Notes: generated from the letters alone by a model not told the origin. 64,000 nt of DNA from Gymnorhina tibicen (GCA_013399875.1 VXAZ01002367.1:806001-870000); one strand, 5' to 3'. Positions 51,649 to 62,201 are shown, numbered from the stretch's first letter. Numbers and translations: made by a program.

Positions 51649-52355
51649 TGCAGTGGTTCAAGCCACCACCAGAGCAGCCAGAAAGCCACACGGCCCAAAA
51701 CCAAGTAAAGTGCAGTGGTGGGCCACCACCAAAGTCTGAGAATCCCCCGTAGTTAGGGTGACTTCCCACAATACCTCGCTTTCAATGTAATAATACATGG
51801 ATTTTCCCCGGTGTAGATTGGTTTGCTGTTCTCCACCCCTTTGTTCCATCTATGTACCCCATCTAGGAATTTCTTTTGGATTGTAACCCCCATTGGCTCC
51901 CTTCCCTTAATCCCGCCTTCTCTGTACTCCTATTGGTTCTCTTGCCCCTGCTCCACCCCCTGGCCCTCAGCCCATTGGCTCTGTTGCTCTGTCCGCCCCC
52001 TGGACTCCATACTTAAACCTGTACCCTGCCCTCCGTCTTTGTTCTTCGTCCCTGGGCCCTGCACAGTGAAGCTCATTGCTGGACCCCTTATGAAGGCCCC
52101 TTCTCACCTCCTTGCCACTGCCTGTGTTCCCCTGTGCGTGTGCACCCCGCTCCGTCGGGAGTGTGCGTGGCTGCCCTGGCCCCTCTGCGCTGAAGTGGCT
52201 TCCCCTAACCTGGGGACGCTTCTGGAAGGCTGTGGCAACTCACCACCGCCCCACGCCACGGCACCCTGGTTCATATTTTCTTTGAATTTTAGTACAGTCG
52301 CATTTCTTATTTTGCTGACGGGAGAAAACACGGGAAGTTTCCTACACACCTAACA
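51649..52355 (+). mobile_element. Solo LTR of an endogenous retrovirus
   Basis: About 700 bp with LTR architecture: a TGTTGCAG-type start with a small inverted repeat (GTGGTTCAAGCCAC), a U3 with three ATTGG (reverse CCAAT) boxes at 51892, 51932 and 51974, a TATA-like ACTTAAAC at 52011, a C-rich presumptive R/U5, and an end near CCTAACA. No gag, pol or env frame adjoins it, so it is a solo LTR left by recombination. I could not find a clean target-site duplication, so both ends are approximate by up to about 20 bp. Family assignment needs a repeat library. Confidence 0.6.
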
Positions 52356-54429
52356 CTGTGTCGCAAGAGCTGCCTGTTCCACAAGTGCTCTGTGCATGCT
52401 TTCTTGTGCAGCAGGTTTCAGTGCATTGCTGCCAGAAGAACTAAAAAAAAAGTACCAAAAATTATTAAAATACGTACCAAAAAATATTACAAGATAAAAG
52501 GATTTACAGTAATCTATCTGTTCACAGCTCCCCATTGTCTCCTGGGTAGCCAGAATTCATGAAATCAAATTATTTGATCAACAGCATGAAGAAATTGTGG
52601 CAGCATGAAGCTAAGAACCCAATTTTTTCACATCTACACTCAAATATGGGCCTGCATTGCTTCACAGACAAAACAATGACAGGAGAAAGAAAATACTGTG
52701 GCAGAAGGGAGATGAAATTCTTTAAGCATCTTGTAATTTCTGAAAGAAGAGTCTCAAATATTTGTGTGTAATGCAAATGCCATTTCTATGAAGCTTTAAC
52801 ATGGTGTGTTACTGTCATGGATTTCAGAGCAGCTTGCACAGGCAACACATCTCATTCTGCCCTTCAGAGTTCCAGGGAATAGGAGGCAGAACTGGGTGAA
52901 AAATCCAGATCCCTGGACTTCCATGGGAGTGCTACATGGTGCTACATCCTGGGAGTGCTAATGGAGGTTTCCAGGGCAGGGAGAGGGTGATGGTGTTACT
53001 CCACTTGAGAAAGGCTTCAGCCTTAGCAAAAGTGCTGCTATCAATACCTCTTAAAGCACATCTAAACCTGTTTGTATGGCAATTTACTTGCTTCACCAAA
53101 AACCATACAAAGATAAGCTATTTCGAGAAAGGCTCATGCTCCAAAGTGCCAGTTCAATGTGGGATCTGTATTAAAAAACATTCTACATTTGGCTTCTGCA
53201 TTTTAACACTAATCCAGCCTGGCCTACATGCCCACACTGAAGGAAATGAACTGTATCAGGCAATGTCATTTGCTAAAGGGTAAGAGTAGAGGAATTCTCC
53301 ATCCCTTCGTTTTATATTTCTAGGGACAATTTCACAGGCTGTGCCATTGCTGAATGGGGAAATTGGAAAACCGCAGAATCGATTTGCAGACGTGAAGTTC
53401 TATTTTCTTTTACACCTCCTTCATCAGAGTCTCCATCACTCCTGCGTTGTGCAGCATTATCATCGGAGCAGCCTGGACACCACTGATAATTGCTGAGTGA
53501 GGGGAAGGCTGTGCCTTGCAAGCAAAAGTAAAACCAGTGGGGTGGCACTGCCTTTAAATTCACCTGCTTTAGAGAAGTGGTCATGTACTCAGGCTACTAT
53601 TTCTGAGACTTCATGGGAAATTAATTTAAAAATAATATTCAAATTGGTTTTGTTTGGTTTTTCTTCTGAACAAAACTTCCCAGCTAAAAGCTGTGAAGCT
53701 GTATTAAATCTATTTTGAGTAAAACCAGAAAAAATATACAGGGTTTTGCAATGCTTCCATTATTTAATTCTTCATTAATTGTGTTTCACAAAGGAAAAAA
53801 CCTCAAAACCTCTTCCACAGCAAATGTCTGATAATGGCTCAGTTCCCAAGAATAAGACCAGTGGCTAATTGCTGCAGAAAAGCATCCCATTTTTTCACTG
53901 GAAAACCTGGTGACTATCATCCACTTGACCTCCAGGACGGATAGAGAAATGTGCTTTGTGATATTAAGGGTCAGGGGCAACAAAATGGTCACTTGTGTGC
54001 AGCAGTCATTCAGCAGTTCTGTGGGACAGGTAGGGCTGACCTGGCTGCCCACAGTGTGCTGGGGTTACCAACCCTGGAAAAATTAAGACTATTCCTGGTT
54101 TAGCAAGCTTTCAGACCAAGCAGCCGACCAGTGGTTTCCATGAAAGGTCAGTTCAACCTTGCACAGCTACGGGTCTCACATCCTGACGCTTCCCTGCCCC
54201 TGCAGCATTAGGACGTTGGCAGGCATTCCTGTCCCCCTCTCTGCGTGTTCTCAGCAGCGATGGTGGTGGCAGCTCTGCCCAGTCTGCTGGGCAGCCGTCT
54301 CTGGGTGACACCTCTGCTCCCCTTAGGGAGGGTTTGCCCCAGTAGCCACAGCTCAGCATTGAGAGAACTGCAGGAACTGGGGGTGGAGGGGGTAATTTAT
54401 TCCTCTGGAGAGGCCATTTCTGCCGGATG
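52356..54429. other. Intergenic DNA between the LTR and the KBTBD8 promoter
   Basis: About 2.1 kb of ordinary AT-rich sequence that becomes G+C richer after 54150 as it enters the CpG island. I see no gene or repeat here. Confidence 0.7.
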
Positions 54430-54507
54430 TCTCTGGTGAGGAGGGAACAGGTTCCAAAAGTCCGGGACAAGGCGCCGGAGCAACCCACACGTCCCTGCCC
54501 GAGGGCC

Positions 54508-54520
54508 CAAAATGGCGGCT
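54508..54520 (+). promoter_or_regulatory. YY1-type motif in KBTBD8 promoter
   Basis: The sequence CAAAATGGCGGCT matches the YY1 consensus AAnATGGCGGC. YY1 sites of this orientation usually lie just downstream of a start site, so a second, more upstream transcription start is possible. The embedded ATG opens a short frame of 35 codons ending at 54619. Confidence 0.65.
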
Positions 54521-54580
54521 CGCCCGGAGGCGCCGCCGCCTCGTTGCTACGCGATCGGCAGAGACCGCCTCTCCCCGAGA

Positions 54581-54600
54581 ACTACAACTCCCAGGCATCC
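54581..54600 (+). promoter_or_regulatory. ZNF143/Staf-type motif, copy 1
   Basis: ACTACAACTCCCAGGCATCC is a near-perfect match to the long ZNF143 (Staf) motif typical of CpG-island promoters. It is the best of three copies that start at 54581, 54613 and 54659. Confidence 0.8.
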
Positions 54601-54612
54601 CGCTCCGGAGAG

Positions 54613-54632
54613 ACTATAACTCCCGGCATTCC
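54613..54632 (+). promoter_or_regulatory. ZNF143/Staf-type motif, copy 2
   Basis: ACTATAACTCCCGGCATTCC is on the same strand and 32 bp after copy 1. It keeps the ACTAnAACTCCC core and the GCATTCC end. Confidence 0.6.
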
Positions 54633-54658
54633 CTGCGCGCCGGAGACGACCGGCACGC

Positions 54659-54679
54659 ACTACATATCCCGGCAGGTGG
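54659..54679 (+). promoter_or_regulatory. ZNF143/Staf-type motif, copy 3 (degenerate)
   Basis: This copy begins ACTACATATCCCGGCAG and lies 46 bp after copy 2 on the same strand. The 5' half is kept and the 3' half is degenerate, so binding is less certain. Confidence 0.45.
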
Positions 54680-54690
54680 CGGGGGCAGTG

Positions 54691-54698
54691 ACCAATCG
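54691..54698 (+). promoter_or_regulatory. CCAAT box (NF-Y type)
   Basis: GACCAATCGG contains a CCAAT pentamer in NF-Y context, about 110 bp upstream of the start codon and directly after the ZNF143-type array. The spacing suits a proximal promoter element. Confidence 0.55.
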
Positions 54699-54805
54699 GT
54701 GTGGCCGATGCTGCGGGGTGCGCAGCCGGCGGTGAGCGGGGGAAGCGGCGCGGTGACATTTCCTGCCGGGCTGCCCCCGGAGCCGCTGCCCGAGCGGGGC
54801 CCAGG

Positions 54806-54821
54806 ATGGCAGCGCTGGGAG
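54806..54821 (+). CDS. KBTBD8: KBTBD8 coding exon 1 (16 nt, phase 1 end)
   Basis: This exon encodes MAALG plus the first base of codon 6. Joining its last G to the AA that opens exon 2 makes GAA (Glu), which gives a 26-residue leader before MDPFHACS, as in mammals. The donor reads G|GTCGGT, which is non-consensus at +3. The next GT in reach with a better score (54871) would produce an in-frame TGA at the junction, so frame supports the weak donor. Confidence 0.8.
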
Positions 54822-57800
54822 GTCGGTGCAGGGCGACGGGGCAGCGCCCGGTGCGAGGGGGGGGGTCCTGGTGAGGGGTATCGGGGCCTGTGTGTTGAGG
54901 GGTGTCTGGGGCGGGGAGGCGATGAGGGAGTTTGGGCCTGTGCTGAGGGGGACCACCGTGTGAGGGGGTTCGGGCGTGCCCGGGCTGGGGGGCTGTGAGG
55001 GGTCCCTGGGAGGGGCAGTGTGGGAGGTGATGGCGTGAGGGGAGAGGGCGCCTGAGCGGGTGGCTCTGTGGGAGAGGGGGTGTGCGAGGCAGTGTGCTGT
55101 GTTAGGGTGGAAGGACGATGTCCCACGAGGGACCCCCCCTGCTGTGTGAGGGGAGCGCAGCCGGGAGAGGGGAGTGGGGTTGATGAAAGGCTTCTGTGAA
55201 AATGGGTGTGCTCTCTCTCCTCTTTGCCCCTTTGTGTTGCCCAAATTTTGTTGGAAGCACTCTGTTGCAGTCAGCAGCTTTACCTGATTTGCAGCTCTTG
55301 CCACCTAATGTTTTTCTTTTGAGCTCTCCTTTGTTGTTGTAGTTGCGTAAAAATTTTGCTGCTATTACGAAACAGATTTTTGTGCTTGAGCTATTGCTCA
55401 ATTTTCACTTTGGGATTTACTTCATTAGGCTTATCACATGTTATTTAGCAGCATATGCTCTACTAAGTATGTTTCCACGGTGATATACGAGCTCTTTCAC
55501 ACCTGAGAAATTTCAAATTATAATTCAGTTTTATTTGTAGAGGAAACATGTAACTGTATCTACAAATTTATGTACGTTTAGGTTTGTTGTCCAACAGACT
55601 TATTGTAGGGCTATTTCTTCATGAGCCTCTGCACCAACCATTACTTGTGTAAGGCAGGAGCCAGTTCCTGTTTCATTGTGAAGTTAAATATTTACATACA
55701 GATTTGTGTAATGGTGAGGTAGGTTGGGGACTTATTTCTCTGTGTTCCTTTTTGGTTTATAAGTCGATAAGTCTTGTGTTTCTTGACTTGACTTCTCCTT
55801 CCCCAGTGATATGAAGTATTTGTATTGTTTTCCTTAATGTTAATGGATATCAACTTTATAGTTTAATGGTAACTGACATGTACATTGTTGAAAAGGAAAA
55901 AAAAGAATTGAGCCATCTTTATGTATTTACTCACCCTTGAAAATGTTTGGCTTGTTGTCGATGGATGGTGATGCTGAGGAAGTATGGAATATTAATTTGT
56001 GCTAATTCTTGGTCATGTGTAGGTTTTTGGCACGTGTATGAATTTTTTTGGAGGCTGTTTTTTGTTGTTGGTTGTTTTCTGTTAAAGTTTCAATTTTGCT
56101 TTGTAGAACCAAGTCAGTTTTCACAAACACTGAATGGAATTCCTCCCTCAAACCCAGTCATCAGTGGAATGGACCCCTTCCATGCTTGTAGTATTCTCCA
56201 ACAGCTGAAGACCATGTATGATGAAGGACAGCTGACAGATATTGTAGTGGAAGTGGATCATGGCAAAACATTCTCCTGTCATAGGAATGTTCTTGCTGCA
56301 ATCAGTCCTTATTTCAGGTACTACCGTCCGTTGTTCTAGTGGTGATCAAAGCAGATAGAATATTAGTATAGGTATGATTTTTTAAATTCTCATTTAACAA
56401 AAATAAGTTCTATGTATTTATAGATAATATAGTACACCTAGCAAGTAAAGATTATTGTTATTTTAAGGTCAGTGATTTATCAGTGTCTGTTTCTCAAAGG
56501 AAAGTTTCATTGGAGAAAACGTCACACAATTTTAAACCAAGCAAAACTGCCTCTGGTACTGAGGATATCAGGGATACAGTAAGAGCATATTGAAACTACT
56601 TTCTTTCTTTTAAAGTTACATATTTTAGCATGCTAGACTATGCATATGAAATAACTTGTTGAAAGTTGAATGCGAAGACTTGGATATGTCAAGAGCTTTG
56701 CTTGTAAACTCAGTGAATTTTAACACAGGATTAGTGAGGTAATTAAGCAGGAAGTTCCACTTTTGTTTCAGTAAGTGTAGAACTGATCTTAAATTTAGGT
56801 ATCCCACAGGAAAGTTTAACACCTGTGATAAATATATTTGTGCTGATGGAGAGACAATCGCATTGGGATTAGCTGTACAGTATATTTAATTTTATACCTG
56901 TAGTTAAAGGTAAAATTACAGACAAACTGTTGAATATTTTTGTTTTGCAGATCGATGTTCACGAGCGGCCTTACCGAGAGTACCCAGAAGGAAGTTCGGA
57001 TCGTTGGTGTCGAAGCAGAGTCGATGCATTTAGTGTTGAACTATGCATATACCTCCAGAATAATGCTGACAGAGGCCAATGTTCAAGCTTTGTTCACTGC
57101 AGCCAGTATCTTCCAGATCCCTTCCATACAAGACCAGTGTGCTAAATACATGATCAGTCATTTGGACCCACAGAACTCCATTGGGGTGTTCATCTTTGCT
57201 GATCACTATGGTCATCAGGAACTCAAAGACAGGTCACAAGAATACATTCGCAAAAAGTTTCTGAGTGTCACCAAAGAGCAAGAGTTTCTTCAGTTGAGAA
57301 AAGACCAACTGATAAGTATTCTCAACAGTGATGATTTAAATGTAGATAAAGAAGAACATGTTTATGAGAGCATTATAAGGTGGTTTGAGCATGAACAAAA
57401 TAAGAGAGAAGTGCACCTTCCGGAAATATTTGCCAAATGCATCCGTATGCCTCTGTTGGACGAGACGTTTTTAGAGAAAATCCCTCCCATGTTTGCACAG
57501 GCGATGGCCAAAAGCTGTGTACAAAAGGGACAACCCAGTGCCAATGGCTATACACAACGGCTTGGAATGACTGCTTCCGAAATGATCATATGCTTTGATG
57601 CTGCCCACAAACACTCAGGAAAGAAGCAAACAGTGCCTTGTTTAGATTCGGTCACAGGGAGAGTGTTTAAACTATGCAAGCCACCAAATGACTTGAGGGA
57701 GGTCGGAATTCTGGTGTCTCCTGATAATGATATTTACATTGCGGGTGGTTACAGGCCAAGCAGCAGTGAGGTCTCCATCGACCACCGAGCGGAGAGTGAC

Positions 57801-60800
57801 TTTTGGATGTATGATCACTCTGGGAATAAGTGGATTCCGAAGGCTCCTTTGCTACGGGCCAGAATAGGCTGCAAGTTGGTTCACTGCTGTGGGAAGCTGT
57901 ACGCGATCGGGGGGAGAGTTTATGAAGGAGATGGGCGGAACTCCCTCAAGTCTGTGGAGTGCTATGACAGCCGGGAGAACTGCTGGACTGCTGTGTGTCC
58001 CATGCCGGTAGCAATGGAGTTCCATAGTGCTGTGGAGTATAAGGATAACATCTATGTTTTACAGGGTAAGGTGGTTTGACTGCTTCTGTGATGTTTTATT
58101 GGAAGCAGGGATTGTTCATTCTGACTCTCTGTGTTTTCTTAAGCAATTGGGAAAAACCCCTGGGGCAGCGGCAGGGGGAGAAAACTAGGAAGAGGGAGGT
58201 TGCTGCTTGAATTCTCATTCCCTGGGAATGTGTCACTAAGTACCACAATACTGAGGTATTGTACCTCCAGATGCCTAAATGATGGCATTTTTGGTGGTAT
58301 TCTGAGTCAACAATACAGTATTAAACTTAACTCTGAAAGTTCTGTATTAGATCTTTACCTGGGTGAAATGCATCAGCGTTGAAGAAAAGATACTGTCCTA
58401 TGGAAAAGCACTTCGCATTTTATTTGGCTAAAGCTGGGAAAATTCCTGATGTCTTTATTCTTGATGACTTGTAAAAGTCGATTAACGACTATTAAGTCTT
58501 CATTTCCTGCCCTACCCTCCTTTCTGAAGTCACCCTAGAAACTAGAAAGAGATAAAGTATCTTTCTTAGTTAACTCTGTTTCTTTGGTCAGTAATTACAG
58601 TACTGCCTTTACATTCAGTGCACACTGAGAAGTGCTGAGACTGGTTTGAAGCTGTGGTAAGAGGCCCACAAAGTGGAAAGGAAGAAAGAGGGGGAGGTGT
58701 CTCAGTTTCATTTTGCTAAGGGCCACCTCTGTAAACACCTGCACAAGTTGGGGTCTTGGATGCACACCAGCTCCTTCTTGGGTCACTTCCATACAAAGCT
58801 GGACTCTGGGAGAGAAACAGGCTAGCAAGTACTGTAAGATCCTTGTTATTTACCAGAAGAAGTTAACATGATTTCTTAACTTGGCATTTGTGATCTTCCA
58901 TATGACTTGCAGAGTTTTCTTCTTCTTCCATTGTTTCTGTATCGTATTTGACTCCTGTTGGTTGTGGCTTTAAATAATTCTGTTACGCTAAAAAGTTCTC
59001 TAAATCTCTTGTCTTTTGGGTCAGATGTCTGCTTTAGGTGGTTAGAAAGGAGTGCTGAAGAATATTGAACTTAGTGTTTGTTCCTTTAAATGTTTCTTAG
59101 CAGTGGTAAAAGATGCATGATATTATTATAACCTATAGAATAAGAGTGCACCTTGTCTACAAATTTTAGCTGCCCTGATTCTGTGCTTCAGTGCTTTAGG
59201 TGATAACTGACTGCTCATATAAATAAGCTACTTCCTGTGCTAACCAGCAAATTCTAAAGAGTAGTGTTATGGGTGGCTAGATAAAACCTTGATTGAGTTG
59301 TGCTGTAGTACAAAGAGGTTAGCTTTCAGTAATTTTTCTAGGGAAAACTCTTAAGTTAGAAGCAGTCAATAAGAATTGATGAGAGTGTGAAAATGCCAAT
59401 GGAGTGCAAGTGTCAGTCACAGGAGATTGCACTGTGGAACAAAACCGAATAATCAAAATTAGTCTTATCTGTTAGACTTAATCTCTTAAACTCTGTTCCA
59501 CCAGTTTTACTGTCTCATTTCTGTATTCTTTGTTATACTTGAGGTGCTTGGTCACACAACAGCTTGGTTAAAATTCTTAAGACAGCCATGTGAAATCATA
59601 TATGATTTGAATTACGCTAGTATTTTGCAAATATTAGGCCTTTCTTCCACTGGACTTTACAAAAGGCAAGGTGGTCTTTATCCATGTTCTTTTCATGAAA
59701 TGTTACAGCATGAGTTTTTGGTCATCTGAACTTCCATCATCTGCAGTCTGTAGATGCTGCTCTGTGCCCTTATAAACCTAACTGTGAATCGGTAGCTTCA
59801 TGCAGGTTTTCACCTGGCCTCCTTTTAAGCAAATCAGCCTAAATGTGTAACCCAGCCACCTGCTACGAGTAGCTTCAAAACCTGTATGTAGTCTAAGACA
59901 GAATTCAGTGTTTGAAAGCTGCTAAACCTGAGCAAGTAATTGTGAGACTCCCCATCTGCAGAGGAGACATTGTGAAGACGTTAAAGAGTTAAGCAGATGT
60001 ACTTCAGACATTTCAAGACTGGAATCTTGAAAGGTTTTGTCCCAAATTAATAAGCTTGATTTAGAAGTAATGAAGGATACCTAGAAACTATGTAAAATGT
60101 ATTTCTGATATGCTTCGAATACCCTCTGCTTCAGCTGAAACAGAAACTCAAAGTTTTTAGTCATGCTGTTAGTATTTTGTAATGCGCTAGAAGGAAAGCA
60201 GTTGATGATGCTGGGGTGTTTGTTTTGGGATCCAGGCTCTACAAAATTTAAGAGCATTTCCGTCTGTGGAAGAATGTATTTGAAAGCTTAATTGCCGCAG
60301 AATTGTTGGTCTGGAAATAAAGCATAAGTTATGTTTTATTTTTGTTTTCTCTTTCCAGGGGAATTTTTCCTTTGCTACGATCCTCAGAAGGATTACTGGG
60401 GATTTTTAACCCCAATGACTGTGCCTAGAATCCAAGGCTTGGCAACAGTGTACAACAACTCCATCTACTACATAGCCGGCACCTGTGGGAACCATCAGCG
60501 CATGTTCACCGTCGAGGCCTACGACATCGAACAGAACAAGTGGACTCGAAAAAAAGACTTCCCATGCGATCAGTCCATTAATCCATACATAAAACTTGTT
60601 CTCCTCAAAGACAAACTCCATCTCTTTGTCAGAGCTACTCAAGTCACTGTTGAAGAACACGTTTTCAGAACCAGCAGGAAGAATTCACTCTACCAGTACG
60701 ATGAGGTCACTGACCAATGGCAGAAAGTCTACGAGACTCCAGACAGGCTCTGGGATTTAGGCCGGCATTTTGAATGTGTTGTTGCTAAATTGTATCCGCA

Positions 60801-60822
60801 GTGTCTTCAGAAAGTTATTTAA
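54806..60822 (+). CDS. KBTBD8: KBTBD8, kelch repeat and BTB domain-containing protein 8 (complete, 4 coding exons)
   Basis: The coding sequence is join(54806-54821, 56107-56317, 56951-58065, 60359-60822), 1806 nt, giving 601 residues, the length I recall for human KBTBD8. All junctions keep frame and have GT/AG ends. Residues 1-26 are a variable leader, followed by the conserved MDPFHACS. The BTB domain spans about residues 45-115 and includes the DIVVEVDHGKTFSCHRNVLA stretch. The BACK domain spans about 147-250, and Kelch repeats about 330-590, with GG-type blade motifs at IYIAGGY and LYAIGGR. In known biology KBTBD8 is a CUL3-RING ubiquitin-ligase adaptor that directs monoubiquitylation of TCOF1 and NOLC1 in neural crest specification, and it has been reported at the Golgi and the mitotic spindle. 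The first ATG is chosen because it has A at -3 and G at +4 and gives a leader the same length as the mammalian one. I see no frameshift or missing domain. The symbol is secure, and exon 1 is the least certain part. Confidence 0.96.
54822..56106 (+). other. KBTBD8: KBTBD8 intron 1
   Basis: This 1285-bp intron has a sharp composition change. The first 350 bp are very G-rich on the + strand, with a 9-G run at 54857-54865 and many GGGG runs. The rest is AT-rich. GTGAGG, a donor-like hexamer, occurs at 54871, 54959, 54995, 55035 and 55146. I see no coding exon or repeat family inside. Confidence 0.8.
56107..56317 (+). CDS. KBTBD8: KBTBD8 coding exon 2 (leader end and first half of BTB)
   Basis: This 211-nt exon has acceptor TTTGTAG at 56106 and donor AG|GTACTA at 56318. 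It encodes residues 6-76: the end of the leader, the conserved MDPFHACS, and the BTB core with DIVVEVD and the FSCHRNVLAAISPYF segment. The split codon AG|A encodes Arg76. Confidence 0.95.
56318..56950 (+). other. KBTBD8: KBTBD8 intron 2
   Basis: A short 633-bp AT-rich intron that splits the BTB domain between Arg76 and Ser77, starting GTACTA and ending TTTTGCAG. I see no repeats or secondary exons in it. Confidence 0.9.
56951..58065 (+). CDS. KBTBD8: KBTBD8 coding exon 3 (BTB end, BACK, first Kelch blades)
   Basis: This 1115-nt exon has acceptor TTTTGCAG and donor G|GTAAGG. It encodes residues 76-448: the end of BTB from SMFTSGLTES, the complete BACK domain with the HVYESIIRWFEHE segment, a linker, and Kelch blades with paired glycines near residues 341-342 and 396-397. 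If the donor is not used, the frame closes after only a few codons (stop 58077-58079). Confidence 0.97.
58066..60358 (+). other. KBTBD8: KBTBD8 intron 3
   Basis: A 2293-bp AT-rich intron between two Kelch-coding exons, starting GTAAGG and ending in the T-rich acceptor CTTTCCAG. I see no recognisable repeat, RNA gene or extra exon. Confidence 0.9.
60359..60822 (+). CDS. KBTBD8: KBTBD8 coding exon 4 (last Kelch blades and C terminus)
   Basis: This 464-nt terminal coding exon has acceptor CTTTCCAG. It encodes residues 448-601, starting GEFFLCYDP and ending LYPQCLQKVI, with stop TAA at 60820-60822. It contains the blade motif IYYIAGTCGN and the conserved DRLWDLGRHFEC end. The stop is followed at once by a T15 run and CAG, a possible cryptic 3' splice site. 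Confidence 0.97.
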
Positions 60823-62184
60823 TTTTTTTTTTTTTTTCAGTAACAGGCCTTAGTGATTTCAGTGGTAATTTGATGCTAGAGAAAACATGTCTTAAAAGAA
60901 AACAAAGAAATTCTGTCAGTATTTATTGTAAGATGAAACAGACAGTTTTTTGTATATGGGGATGGGTGCTCTTTAAAGGTTGCCGTCCGGGGAGGGAATT
61001 GTTGGTTCAGTTTCATATTTACTGATATATTCCTGGGAAATGAGAAGGAGGTTACAAAGTGCAATTATCAGCATTTTTTTTCTGGTAAACACTTAATCAT
61101 GTCATGCTAAAGGTTTTTTTGTGGTAAAAGCAAATTAAGTGGAAGAGCCAAGATAACTATGCACTACAGTGAAAGAAAATCTAGCATTAATAGTTAAGGA
61201 TGTCCAAGATGTGTTGAAGTGACTTTTCTTCTTTTTCTCTTTTTTTTTTTAATACGGGTAAAATTTGAGGCAATATCACTAAGTTTTGTTGCTATTTTTT
61301 GTTGTTTTAATTTAGATTTAAAGCACGTAGAGAGGAATGGTAGATCCTGATTCATAATGATCTCTTCTTTTTGTACTGTTTTTGAAGTCTGCTAAGATGT
61401 TTGTGATGTTGTTTGTGCACTGCAATTTGGGAGAAAAACTCAAGTCAGAATTGGATTGCGGAGTACCTTTGCCCTGGATGGAGGCCTGTTCATATTGTTG
61501 TACCAGTTCCTGTCTGTGGATTTTTGTTGAGATTGAGTTTAATGATAGTGGGGAGAAAATCCCAACACCTGTTTTTTGCCACATAGATGTAGTGCTGTAA
61601 AAACATTTTTTTTTGACACTGATTAAAACCTTTTTTTTCACCCCGTAAAGGGCTTTAACCCAAAAGTTGATGGTGCTAGTACATTTTTAATACTTGTTTG
61701 TCTGAACTGGGCCAGCCTTCTGCTACTGTTTAAGACAGCCTGTTGCTTTCCACGGAGTGTGTGTCTGTCTCCAGGCCCTGTCCTGTCATCAGATTGTCTT
61801 TTCTAACATAACATTTTTACTGCAGTGGTGTTCTTGCACAAAATGGTGACAGGATATGGCCTTAATAATACTGATTCTCTTCTATTTTTTCTCTTTGTGT
61901 GGAGTGTTCATTCTGTCTCCACAACAGTACAGTGCTATGTGCAGAGTTGGCATGTGCATTTGGAAAAGTGTGGTTTAACTTTGCAAGTTGTTTTTCTTTT
62001 CTCTCTGCAGTCAAGCCCCCAACTATCTTCTATTTCATTCTGATCTATAATGTGAAAAATTGCACTACTGAGCTGTCAGCATTATCCAGTGTATTAACGC
62101 AAAATTGACGATAAGCGTCCATGGCTTAAATAATCTTAGGTGAAATACAGAATAAGGAATATATTGCAACACTTTTCTTTATGT

Positions 62185-62201
62185 ATTTAACATTTAATTT
62201 A
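62185..62201 (+). promoter_or_regulatory. AU-rich element candidate in 3' UTR
   Basis: Three ATTTA pentamers lie within 17 nt, the last two nearly abutting, in a U-rich context. This resembles a class I/II ARE that could lower mRNA stability. It only applies if transcription extends past 62.2 kb. Confidence 0.4.

Larger units (their letters stand above)
54430..54970 (+). promoter_or_regulatory. KBTBD8: KBTBD8 CpG-island promoter
   Basis: There is an abrupt rise in G+C and in CpG frequency compared with the AT-rich sequence on both sides, and it covers the first coding exon. I see no TATA box. Within it are a YY1-type motif, three ZNF143-type motifs and a CCAAT box, so transcription probably starts between about 54690 and 54800. 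The exact start cannot be read from sequence alone. Confidence 0.85.

Noticed and set aside
51823..52353. 176-codon + strand frame
   Set aside because: It lies inside the solo LTR. The open frame reflects C-rich U3/R sequence and is not a viral gene.
54512..54619. Upstream ATG with good context opening a 35-codon frame
   Set aside because: The ATG belongs to the YY1 motif. It would be a uORF only if transcription starts upstream of 54512, which I cannot show.
54660..55304. Long minus-strand open frame (214 codons, Pro/Ser/Thr-rich) across the CpG island
   Set aside because: It is the reverse-strand shadow of the G-rich start of KBTBD8 intron 1. Stops are rare there because of composition, and there is no domain.
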